From an uncultured Eubacteriales bacterium (lineage in GTDB: Bacteria; Bacillota; Clostridia; TANB77; UBA1234): DNA of 64,000 bases. A program made the position numbers and the translations under genes. Positions 53,326 to 61,260 of this stretch are shown piece by piece (position 1 is the first letter of the stretch; every line of letters starts with the position of its first letter). The stretch lies in the NCBI GenBank assembly GCA_949283575.1, contig CASDSU010000005.1, positions 1 through 64,000 of the forward strand. Direction: 5' to 3'. Under the pieces are notes generated by a model that was not told the DNA's origin, made no database searches, and saw only the letters and a list, made by a program, of their open reading frames with translations.

Positions 53326-54441
53326 ATGAATAAATACGTAACTTGTGAATCAGTTTTTAGAGGACATCCAGATAAGCTATGTGATCAAATTAGCGATGCC
53401 ATTTTAGATGAATATTTACTAAAAGATAAAGACTCAAGGGTGGCGATTGAATGTTCTATTAAGGATAACCTAGTCATTATCTTTGGTGAGGTTACCTCTA
53501 AAGCTCACGTCAATTTAGAAAAGGTAGCTAAAAGAGTTTTAAGAGATATTGGCTATTTTGATAACTTTGTTGTTATCACTAAGGTTTCTACTCAGTCTTG
53601 GGATATAGCAAAGGGAGTAGATAAACTTGGAGCAGGCGACCAAGGAATAATGTATGGCTATGCAACTAATGAAACCAAAGAGTGCTTACCTCTTCCTTAT
53701 GTGATTGCTAGAGATATTTCAAAAGCAGTAGAAAACATCAGAAAAGAAAAATACATGGATGTTCTTATGCCTGATGGTAAGTGCCAAGTAACTGTTAGAT
53801 ATGAGGATAATAAGCCAAAAGACATCAAAACAATTGTGGTAAGTACTCAAACTAAAAAAGGAGTAAAACTTGAAGAAGTAAAAAGAATCATTAAAGAAGA
53901 AGTTTTAATTCCTTTGTTAGGTTCTACTCTTGATGGTATTGAGATCTTGATTAATCCAACAGGAGCATTCTTTAGAGGTGGTCCTTATGCTGATAGTGGA
54001 CTTACAGGAAGAAAACTCATGGTCGATACTTACGGTGGAGTTGCTCATCATGGTGGAGGAGCCTTCAGTGGTAAGGACTATACCAAAGTTGATAGAAGCG
54101 GTGCTTATTATGCAAGATTTGTTGCTAGGTCAATTGTAGAAGCTGGACTAGCCGATAAATGTGAAGCAGCTGTTTCTTATTCGATTGGAGTAGCAAGTCC
54201 AGTAAGCGTAAGCATAGATACTTTTGGAACAGGAAAACTTAGTGATGACGAGCTTTTAAAGCTCATTAATGATTACTTTGATTTCTCAGTAGGCAACATC
54301 ATAAAAGAACTTAAATTAAAGGATATCTCTTATCAAAGACTAGCCGAATATGGACACTTTGGTAATGACATTTATCCTTGGGAGAATGTAGATGGAAAAG
54401 TCAGTGAGCTCAAGAAGGCTACAGCCAAAGCGTCTACATAA
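53326..54441 (+). CDS. metK: S-adenosylmethionine synthetase encoded in the prophage
   Basis: A 371-residue methionine adenosyltransferase, making AdoMet from Met and ATP. Signatures are intact: VFRGHPDKLCDQISDA, GAGDQGIMYGYATNE and the P-loop-like GGGAFSGKDYTKVDRSG. It is slightly shorter than the usual 380-400 residues. I chose ATG 53326, behind GAAAGGA, over an earlier TTG. Placed right after a DNA methyltransferase, it probably feeds DNA methylation or replaces host AdoMet during infection. The HNH gene overlaps its last 50 nt. Confidence 0.95.
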   Translation: MNKYVTCESVFRGHPDKLCDQISDAILDEYLLKDKDSRVAIECSIKDNLVIIFGEVTSKAHVNLEKVAKRVLRDIGYFDNFVVITKVSTQSWDIAKGVDKLGAGDQGIMYGYATNETKECLPLPYVIARDISKAVENIRKEKYMDVLMPDGKCQVTVRYEDNKPKDIKTIVVSTQTKKGVKLEEVKRIIKEEVLIPLLGSTLDGIEILINPTGAFFRGGPYADSGLTGRKLMVDTYGGVAHHGGGAFSGKDYTKVDRSGAYYARFVARSIVEAGLADKCEAAVSYSIGVASPVSVSIDTFGTGKLSDDELLKLINDYFDFSVGNIIKELKLKDISYQRLAEYGHFGNDIYPWENVDGKVSELKKATAKAST

Positions 54442-54727
54442 CTTCTATAAGTCAGATGTTTGGCACAAGGTAAGGGAAGAGGTTATCTTAAGAGCAAAAG
54501 GAAGATGTGAAGTCTGTGGAAAGCCTGGGACGGAGGTCCATCATAAAATTCACTTAACGCTTGATAACGTAGATGATCCATCGATTGCTTTAAACCTAGA
54601 TAACCTTCTCTTGCTTTGTAAAGAATGCCATAACAAGTTGCATGGTCGTTTTAATGGTAAGTTACCAAAATATAAGTGGAATGAAGAGGGTGACTTAGTT
54701 GAAGTTAGGGAGGAAGGAAATAGATGA
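54392..54727 (+). CDS. Phage HNH endonuclease
   Basis: A 111-residue HNH protein: CEVCGKPGTEVHHKIHLT, then NLLLLCKECHNKLHG, giving a zinc-bound beta-beta-alpha-metal fold. In siphophages such HNH proteins lie beside the terminase genes and are needed for cos cleavage and packaging. Here a 4.5-kb block separates it from the small terminase. Confidence 0.92.
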   Translation: MEKSVSSRRLQPKRLHNFYKSDVWHKVREEVILRAKGRCEVCGKPGTEVHHKIHLTLDNVDDPSIALNLDNLLLLCKECHNKLHGRFNGKLPKYKWNEEGDLVEVREEGNR

Positions 54728-55107
54728 AGAAGTTTTTATTTTGTTTAGTTCAGTGGACTTGGGGAATCATCCAAAACTTACTAGGATTGATTCTCTTTTT
54801 ATTTTTAGCAGGAAGAAACCATAGAGTCTTTCATGGAGCAGTGATTACTACTTGGAAGCTAGGTAGTTCACTTAGTTTAGGGATGTTTATCTTTACTGCT
54901 AGACCATATGACTTAAAGCTTATCCAACATGAATATGGACATACAGTTCAGTCATTAATTCTAGGACCTATTTGGTCATTAGTGATTGGCTTACCAAGTC
55001 TAATCTGGTGTGGATGTTTTAGTAAGTATAGAGCGAAGCATAACATCAGTTACTATTCCTTTTATACTGAAAGCTGGGCTAATAAACTCGGCGAAAAATA
55101 TAAATGA
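54724..55107 (+). CDS. Membrane protein with HExxH motif
   Basis: A 127-residue protein with three to four hydrophobic helices (LVQWTWGIIQNLLGLILFLF; MFIFTARPYDL; SLILGPIWSLVIGLPSLIW) and a zinc-protease-like HEYGHTVQS at about residues 69-77, like a minimal M48/M50-type site. It overlaps the HNH gene by 4 nt. Function unknown; possibly a phage cargo gene acting on the host membrane. Confidence 0.6.
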   Translation: MKKFLFCLVQWTWGIIQNLLGLILFLFLAGRNHRVFHGAVITTWKLGSSLSLGMFIFTARPYDLKLIQHEYGHTVQSLILGPIWSLVIGLPSLIWCGCFSKYRAKHNISYYSFYTESWANKLGEKYK

Positions 55108-55519
55108 TTGATGTTTAACCCTCCCCCAGGTAGCCTTTAAATTATCCTTGGGGTACCGAGCAAGGGGGACTCACCAAAAATACGGGCCAAATATTTTGGA
55201 ATTCTCGGTTTTTCAAAAAAATAGGGGTTTTAAAAGGTTTTTATTTAAAAGAAGTACATAATTGATCTACCTATACACCAATTAGTAATGCCTTTAATGA
55301 TAACTTTTTATCATGTTTACTTTAAGGAATAATATTTACTTTCATCTTCAAAATATAGTTAATTAGTTCTTATTAAAAAAATATCTTCATATTTATATCT
55401 TATAAATGAATAATTGTTTTAAAACTTTAAAAGTGTTAATTTTAAAATTTCTTTGAATTTATTTAAAAAACTTGATTTTAAGCGGGGGGGGGGTTAATAA
55501 TAAAAAAAAGGAGAAATTT
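55108..55519 (+). other. Non-coding stretch with GC-rich inverted motifs and a G10 tract
   Basis: 55120-55190 holds CCCTCCCCCAGG mirrored by CCTTGGGG and AAGGGGGA, the only C/G-rich block in this AT-rich region and a fair cos candidate next to the HNH gene. 55230-55480 is very AT-rich without genes. Ten Gs run from 55484 to 55493, shortly before the next gene. Confidence 0.4.
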
Positions 55520-56662
55520 ATGGGGGATTTTGTTAGACCAAAGAAGTATACAGATTGTGATGCAGTTGGAATTTTAAAAGCAAACATTAATATAAATGAC
55601 GCTTATGAAAAATTACTTAAAAAACTTGCAAGTGAGGAAACAATTGATAAAAATTTTTTAGCTTTAGCAAAAGAACGTAGAAATGTTGATGGTAAAGTTA
55701 AGTATCATGAAGTATTTGGTATAGTCTTTAACTTTAATTACTATACTAAAGATTATGATTTTTATGACACAGAAGAAGTTAATAAAAAATTAACAGAAGA
55801 TTTACATATCGTAGATGTTCATACAACAGTTCATCATACGGATACGATTACAACTCAACATAAAGATAATGGTAAAGGTCTAGTTTTTAAAGATCCTTTT
55901 ACACATGAAGTAGTTTATGTACCTTTTGCTGGTGATTGTTTTGATATTATAAAGGAGAGATTAGGTTGGGAATCTAGAATGTTTACGCCTTCTAGTGTAT
56001 TTGAATTAGATGTAGCTTCTAAAAATATTGAATTAATTGCTGATTGTGAATATTTAAATGTTGCAAAAGATAGATTTAAGATTGATAGATATACTTTAAA
56101 TACATTTGCAGATGATCTAGCTAGAAAGCAAAATAAAATTTTTGGAAATCATGCTACTACGACTCTCGCAAAGAATTTTTTTGCAGCTTGTTATTTACAA
56201 CCTTATTATGTTTTTGAATTTTCTTTTAATGGAAGAAATTACACATATTATGTTAATGGTTTTACTAAGGAAATTGTAAATTGTGGTCTACCACCAACCG
56301 ATGAAGATGTTAAAAAGAATTTAAAAGCAAATAGACGTCTTGAACAATATATTAAACTTCCTTTATTAGTATGTGGAGCATTAAATATTATCGGATGGTT
56401 AACATATGTAATTAAAATAGCTTCAAGCCCTTCTCCAAACATTGGAGGAATTGTAGCTATGGTTATATGTTTTGCGGTTATTCCAAATGTTTTCTTAGGA
56501 CTTTTCAATTTTTTGTGGATTGATTATCATTATTCACATAATAAAGAAACTTTTAAATCATTAATTAAAAATAATAAAAAGGAATTTATTAAAACAATTA
56601 TTGCTTATATAATTGCTCTTATAGCTTTTATTTTAGCAATTGTTGCTTTTTCAATTATTTAA
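55520..56662 (+). CDS. Unknown membrane protein in the prophage cargo block
   Basis: A 380-residue protein: soluble N-terminal 280 residues (many Tyr, Asp, Lys) and three to four C-terminal hydrophobic helices (about 285-380, e.g. LLVCGALNIIGWLTYVIKIA). No family recognised. ATG 55520 lies behind AAAGGAG, but the frame stays open 48 nt upstream through the G10 tract to a TTG. Base composition is lower in G+C than the phage genes around it, which suggests acquired cargo; a terminator follows. Confidence 0.6.
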   Translation: MGDFVRPKKYTDCDAVGILKANININDAYEKLLKKLASEETIDKNFLALAKERRNVDGKVKYHEVFGIVFNFNYYTKDYDFYDTEEVNKKLTEDLHIVDVHTTVHHTDTITTQHKDNGKGLVFKDPFTHEVVYVPFAGDCFDIIKERLGWESRMFTPSSVFELDVASKNIELIADCEYLNVAKDRFKIDRYTLNTFADDLARKQNKIFGNHATTTLAKNFFAACYLQPYYVFEFSFNGRNYTYYVNGFTKEIVNCGLPPTDEDVKKNLKANRRLEQYIKLPLLVCGALNIIGWLTYVIKIASSPSPNIGGIVAMVICFAVIPNVFLGLFNFLWIDYHYSHNKETFKSLIKNNKKEFIKTIIAYIIALIAFILAIVAFSII

Positions 56663-56685
56663 CTTTAAAAAAATATATATTTATT

Positions 56686-56732
56686 AAAAAAAGGCTTTGG
56701 ACATAAATAAACTAACAAAAAAGCCTTTTTTA
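56686..56732 (+). terminator. Rho-independent terminator
   Basis: AAAAAAAGGCTTT pairs with AAAGCCTTTTTT; the T run doubles as stem. It lies 24 nt behind the membrane protein gene. Confidence 0.7.
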
Positions 56733-56883
56733 TTATTTAAAATGAAATTTATTTAAGTTGTAATATTTGTGATTTTTTTAAAAATTATTGAGTTTTCTAG
56801 GGTTTTTGCTTCAAAAATAGTGTCTTTTTAACTTGATATAACCGCCTCAAAGAGCGATTGATATACACGAGGAGGCATGGATT

Positions 56884-57090
56884 ATGTCATTGGAAAAGTT
56901 ACAAGAAAAGCTTAGTAGCCTCAGCGAGGAAACAAAGTCTTTATATAACAAGATTGATGAGAAGTACCAAATAACCATAAACGGGGAAGGCGCTGTTGAG
57001 TTAGTGGACATAAGCAACTTCAAGGTCCTTGCTAGAGGCGAAAAGAAGATAAGGGAAGCGATGAAAAAACTTCTTGAGGGAGCTAGATAA
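56884..57090 (+). CDS. Small helical phage protein
   Basis: A 68-residue protein with an N-terminal coiled coil (LEKLQEKLSSLSEETKSLYN). ATG 56884 is set by GAGGAGG at 8 nt; another ATG at 56877 is too close to the site and gives only 12 codons. Not recognised. Its stop lies inside a terminator stem. From here to about 59200 codons ending in C or G are more frequent than in neighbouring genes. Confidence 0.55.
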   Translation: MSLEKLQEKLSSLSEETKSLYNKIDEKYQITINGEGAVELVDISNFKVLARGEKKIREAMKKLLEGAR

Positions 57091-57103
57091 TGGCTCCTTT
57101 TTT
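57079..57103 (+). terminator. Rho-independent terminator
   Basis: GGAGC/GCTCC stem around the stop codon of the 68-residue gene, followed by six Ts. It separates that gene from the amidoligase unit. Confidence 0.6.
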
Positions 57104-57235
57104 CTTGGTTTAAAGCAGTACAAAAATATAGTTCAAAATACCTCGATTATTGAGTTGCTATCGTGTGTTTTTAGAGCCATATATGTATGTGCGAAGGCTA
57201 GAAAACACACCTTCGGGAAAGAGGTAAATTTAGAT

Positions 57236-58159
57236 ATGTTTAAAGAGAAATTCGGAATCGAGATCGAGTTCACTGGGATGACCAGAAACAAGGCCAGCAA
57301 GGTCGTTGCTGAAGTCATCAATGGATCGATTACTGAAACAAGAGACTATTATGACACAAAGGAGATAAAAGCCTTGGACGGACGTAAGTGGAAGGTCATG
57401 TACGATGGTTCCCTTAGATGCCAAACCAAGAGGAATGGCGAAATCATAAGCGCTGGTAGAGATTATTCCTGCGAGCTTGTAAGTCCTATCCTCACTTATA
57501 ACGAGGACATCGAAACCTTGCAAGAAATCGTTAGGGCTTTAAGGAAGAGTGGAGCATTTACTAACGCAAGCTGCGGTATCCACATCCACCTTGATGGAGC
57601 TGACCATGACGTAAGGACCATTAGGAACTTCATCAACATCATCGCTTCTAAAAACGACCTTCTTTACAAGGCTCTAGAAATCAAGCAAGAGAGGATGAGG
57701 TTCTGCAAGAAGATGGATGAGCACTTGGTCACCAACATCAACAAGAAGCATCCTAAGACATTGGCTCAGCTCGCTGATATTTGGTACCAAGGCTACTACG
57801 GAAGCAGGAACACACACTACCACGATAGCAGATATCACTTCCTTAACCTTCATTCGTTCTTTACTGGTAACCACACTGTTGAACTTAGGGGATTCAACTC
57901 TGAACTCCATGCTGGGAAGGTTAGAAGTTACGTTTGCTTGGCTCTTGCCTTAAACCACCAAGCATTGACCCAAAAGTGCGCATCTAGCAAGAAGCCTCAA
58001 GTCGAGAACGAGAAGTTCGCTATGCGTACCTACCTCAACCGAATCGGGATGATAGGCGAGGAATTCAAGAACTGCAGAGTCCATTTGACTAACGCTTTGA
58101 ACGGATGCTCGGCTTGGAGATTCGGAAGAAATGAAGCGACTTTAGGAGGAGCAAGATAA
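57236..58159 (+). CDS. Amidoligase (glutamine-synthetase-fold COOH-NH2 ligase)
   Basis: A 307-residue protein of the putative amidoligase family: FGIEIEFTGMTRNKA at the start, YSCELVSPILTYNED, SCGIHIHLDGADHD and NHTVELRGFNSELHAGKV, which match the acidic, His and Arg residues of glutamine-synthetase-like ligases. Such enzymes join a carboxylate to an amine using ATP. I chose ATG 57236 behind AAAGAGG because the family motif begins 6 residues later. A 6-bp hairpin CGAAGG/CCTTCG precedes the ribosome site. The downstream gamma-glutamyl cyclotransferase gene is adjacent, a known pairing. Confidence 0.85.
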   Translation: MFKEKFGIEIEFTGMTRNKASKVVAEVINGSITETRDYYDTKEIKALDGRKWKVMYDGSLRCQTKRNGEIISAGRDYSCELVSPILTYNEDIETLQEIVRALRKSGAFTNASCGIHIHLDGADHDVRTIRNFINIIASKNDLLYKALEIKQERMRFCKKMDEHLVTNINKKHPKTLAQLADIWYQGYYGSRNTHYHDSRYHFLNLHSFFTGNHTVELRGFNSELHAGKVRSYVCLALALNHQALTQKCASSKKPQVENEKFAMRTYLNRIGMIGEEFKNCRVHLTNALNGCSAWRFGRNEATLGGAR

Positions 58160-58578
58160 TGAAGAAATATTATTTAGCATACGGTTCAAACCTAAATCTA
58201 AGCCAAATGAGAAGGAGATGCCCAAACGCCAAGAAGGCGGGTAGTTTCCTTCTCAAGGGCTACGAACTCGAATTTAGATATTACTTAACAATCAAGAAAA
58301 GCCGTGATGGTGAGGTTCCTTCGGGCATCTTTGAAATCGACGAGAACGACGAAAGAAGCCTAGATAGATATGAAGGCTATCCGACGCATTATAGGAAGGA
58401 ATATTTGGAAGTCGAACTTAACGGCAAACCTATCAAGGCTCTTGTCTACATCATGAATGAAGAAGTAAGAGGAGTGATGGTTCCCGACATGTTCTATGTG
58501 ACCACATGCCTTGAAGGCTATAAGGACTTCGGCTTCGATAGCGGATATCTATTCAAGGCTTATAAGGAGGCGGAATGA
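58159..58578 (+). CDS. Gamma-glutamyl cyclotransferase-like protein (GGCT/AIG2)
   Basis: A 139-residue GGCT-fold enzyme: substrate loop AYGSNL (7-12) and catalytic Glu72 in LDRYEGYP. It releases 5-oxoproline from gamma-glutamyl amines. It starts on the last base of the amidoligase stop codon and has GGAGG, so the two are coupled. Combined with the amidoligase it would make and break, or trim, a gamma-glutamyl-type amide bond on a metabolite or protein. Confidence 0.9.
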   Translation: MKKYYLAYGSNLNLSQMRRRCPNAKKAGSFLLKGYELEFRYYLTIKKSRDGEVPSGIFEIDENDERSLDRYEGYPTHYRKEYLEVELNGKPIKALVYIMNEEVRGVMVPDMFYVTTCLEGYKDFGFDSGYLFKAYKEAE

Positions 58579-58805
58579 AAATGAGTGAAGCACTAATTCA
58601 GTTGAGGGTTAATCAACTTAGAGCAATGGATGAGTTCGTCCATTCAATTAACAATGAGGAGTTGATGGAAGATTGGCTTTCGTGTGGCGTACCAGATGAA
58701 GCGAGCGAAGAGGACTATTCCTATATCGCTAGTGACGAGGAACTCTACAAGACCTGCGTTCGCATATTCAAGCGCATCGCGATAGAAGAGGAGGCGTATT
58801 ATTGA
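58575..58805 (+). CDS. Small acidic protein in the amidoligase operon
   Basis: A 76-residue acidic protein (ALIQLRVNQLRAMDEFVHSI, then DEASEEDYSYIASDEELY), helical, unknown. AAGGAGG precedes ATG 58575, which overlaps the GGCT stop. It could be a target or partner of the ligase pair. Confidence 0.55.
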   Translation: MKMSEALIQLRVNQLRAMDEFVHSINNEELMEDWLSCGVPDEASEEDYSYIASDEELYKTCVRIFKRIAIEEEAYY

Positions 58806-59242
58806 TGAATTACTTTAACTTTGAGAAGAAGCATTGTCCTTTATGCGGGCATTTGCTTGAGCGTTATCCAAATAACGGAGCGCCTTTAATCAACGAAGAT
58901 GTGTGCCTAGACTGCAATAACAAGATTATCCTTCCTTACCGATATTTCCTTGCTACCTATAAAGTCAATTCAAACGCGATGCTCATTAGGGATGGAAAGA
59001 TAAAACTTATTAAGACTAGCGACGATAACTTCAAACTTAGCGATATCGAGCTTTATCTTAAGAGGAACTTCACGCTTAAAAACAACGCGAAATTAGGCCT
59101 CACGTTCGCTTTTATTAAGGGTATGGAACAAGAAGCCAATGACCTAAATTTAGTAGCACTAAAAGCCTTAAAAGCGCCTAATTTTAAAAGTGTGATGGTA
59201 ATTCCTACTAGGCTTTTGAAAGGAGTTAAATTAAATGAATAA
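58805..59242 (+). CDS. Zinc-ribbon phage protein
   Basis: A 145-residue protein with a CPLCG ... CLDCN zinc ribbon in the first 40 residues, followed by an unknown alpha/beta domain. GAGGAGG lies upstream; the start overlaps the previous stop (TGATG). Function unknown. Its end overlaps the small terminase gene by 8 nt. Confidence 0.6.
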   Translation: MNYFNFEKKHCPLCGHLLERYPNNGAPLINEDVCLDCNNKIILPYRYFLATYKVNSNAMLIRDGKIKLIKTSDDNFKLSDIELYLKRNFTLKNNAKLGLTFAFIKGMEQEANDLNLVALKALKAPNFKSVMVIPTRLLKGVKLNE

Positions 59243-59585
59243 TAATGAGACTAATACATGTGTTTATAAAGAGTATGAGAGGCTAAAAGTCCTCTTTTTA
59301 AGTGGTAATGAAGATAAACTTCCTTTAGTTGATGAGCTTCTTAAAAAGGTGGCATTTCTTACTGTTGAACTTAGAGGATTAGAAAAGACAATCAAGAAAC
59401 AAGGGACTGTTCAAGTTTCCAATAAAGGAACAACGAGAACTAATCCTAATTTAAAGTCCTATCTATCAATGTTAAGTGTCTATCAAGGAATTATTAAAAC
59501 TTTAAATTCGATACTAGATATAGATGTAAGTGAAGAAGATGATGCCTTTGATGAATTTATGAAGAAAGCCATAGAAGAAAGATGA
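59235..59585 (+). CDS. terS: Terminase small subunit (P27 family)
   Basis: A 116-residue protein of the P27-type small terminases: N-terminal YKEYERLKVLFLSGNEDKLP, a helical core with VSNKGTTRTNPNLKSYLSML, and an acidic C-terminus. It recognises phage DNA for packaging. AAAGGAG ribosome site; 4-nt overlap with the large subunit gene. Confidence 0.88.
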   Translation: MNNNETNTCVYKEYERLKVLFLSGNEDKLPLVDELLKKVAFLTVELRGLEKTIKKQGTVQVSNKGTTRTNPNLKSYLSMLSVYQGIIKTLNSILDIDVSEEDDAFDEFMKKAIEER

Positions 59586-61240
59586 AAAACTACTTTTTAG
59601 AGTATTACGAGAAAGTAAAAAGTGGAGAGATTTTAGTTGGTAAGGAGTTAATGAAAACTCTTGATAATTTATATAAAGACCTTGCTAATCCTAGATATTT
59701 CTTTGATTTAAAGCCTGGTTCTATTCGTATAGATTTTATTGAGACATTTTGTAACCACACTAAATCTCCATTTAACGGACTTCCTTTTAAACTCACCTTG
59801 TGGGAGAAGGCTTTTCTTCAAGTAAGTTATGGTTTTAAGATGAGCGATACTAAGCTAAGAAGATTTAATGAAGTCATACTACTTATTGCTAGAAAGAATG
59901 GTAAAACTACCTTTATTGCTGGAATTGATCTAGCGGAGTTCTTTTTATCTAGAGGAGTGGATATCGTCTGTGCATCTAACACATCAGAACAGGCAAACAT
60001 CCTATTTGATGAGATAAACAACATGAGGGAAGCAAGTCCAACGTTAGAGAAGAGGACAAGCAAGAACATCTTCTGCATCAAGTTTGGAAAGAAAAATGAT
60101 AAGAGAAGTTCACTCAATAAATCTAAGATTAAAAAGATGTCTGCTCAATCGAAAAATAAGGATGGTTATAACATTGAGGTCGGTTGTATTGATGAAGTTC
60201 ATGAAATGACCGATAGCAAAGTTTATGACGCAATTAAGCAATCTCAATCAACTAAGAAAGAACCTCTTATTTTTATTATCACAACTGAAGGTGTAACAGT
60301 AGGAGGCTTTCTAGATAGTAAGCTTGAATATGCTAGGAAGATTATAAATGGAGAGATCGAGGACGAACGTGTGCTTCCTTGGCTTTATACCCAGGACTCG
60401 CAGGAGGAGATCTTTAGCGATCCCAAGACCTGGATAAAGTCCAATCCTTCATTAGGAGAGATTAAGCAGATGTCATATCTTGAAGACCTGATGAACAAAT
60501 CTAAAAACGACTTAGCGACTAGAGTTACGATGCTTTGTAAAGACTTTAATATCAAACAAACTGAAGATGGTTCATGGCTTAACTTTAAAGATATTGAAAA
60601 CAAAGATACATTTAAGATTGATGATTTAAGAGGAAGTTATGCTATTGGTGGAGTTGACCTATCTTCAACTACCGACCTTACTTGTGCAGTTCTTTATGTT
60701 GAAAAGGAAGGTAAGAAATATTTAATCTCTCATTTCTTTATGCCTAGTGATGTTTTAAAAGAGAGAATCCAAGAAGATAGTGTTCCTTATGACATTTGGG
60801 TAGAAAAAGGATACATTACTTTAACTGACGGTTCTCAAAATGATTTTAGTTTAGTAACTCAGTGGTTTAGATCGATGATTGATAAATATGATATTAGACC
60901 ACTTTGGGTTGGCTATGATCCATGGAACTCACAATATTGGGTTAAAGAAATGGAAGATATGGGCTTTGAAATGGAGAAGATAAGACAAGGTGTTTATACA
61001 CTTAGTGAACCTATGAAGCAGCTTGAAGCAGACTTAAGAAATCACGCTTTAAGCTATAACAACAATCCAATTATTAAATGGTGTTTAGCTAACACTCAGG
61101 CTAAGGTTGATGTAAATGGAAATATCCAACCATCAAAGCTAAACTCAAGACTAAAAAGAATAGATGGAACAGTAGCAACAATAATAGCCTATGCAACACT
61201 TACTAGGTACAAGTTAGATTATGAAACAATGGTGAAATAA
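59582..61240 (+). CDS. terL: Terminase large subunit
   Basis: A 552-residue packaging motor: ATPase with LLIARKNGKTTFIAG (Walker A-type, about 101-115) and VGCIDEVHEM (Walker B, about 200-209), then an RNase H-like nuclease beginning GGVDLSSTTDLTCAV (about 355-369). It is complete. A patch around 60350-60520 uses GC-richer codons than the rest, a sign of recombination within the gene. Confidence 0.95.
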   Translation: MKNYFLEYYEKVKSGEILVGKELMKTLDNLYKDLANPRYFFDLKPGSIRIDFIETFCNHTKSPFNGLPFKLTLWEKAFLQVSYGFKMSDTKLRRFNEVILLIARKNGKTTFIAGIDLAEFFLSRGVDIVCASNTSEQANILFDEINNMREASPTLEKRTSKNIFCIKFGKKNDKRSSLNKSKIKKMSAQSKNKDGYNIEVGCIDEVHEMTDSKVYDAIKQSQSTKKEPLIFIITTEGVTVGGFLDSKLEYARKIINGEIEDERVLPWLYTQDSQEEIFSDPKTWIKSNPSLGEIKQMSYLEDLMNKSKNDLATRVTMLCKDFNIKQTEDGSWLNFKDIENKDTFKIDDLRGSYAIGGVDLSSTTDLTCAVLYVEKEGKKYLISHFFMPSDVLKERIQEDSVPYDIWVEKGYITLTDGSQNDFSLVTQWFRSMIDKYDIRPLWVGYDPWNSQYWVKEMEDMGFEMEKIRQGVYTLSEPMKQLEADLRNHALSYNNNPIIKWCLANTQAKVDVNGNIQPSKLNSRLKRIDGTVATIIAYATLTRYKLDYETMVK

Positions 61241-61260
61241 TAAAAAGGAGGAGTTTCTGC

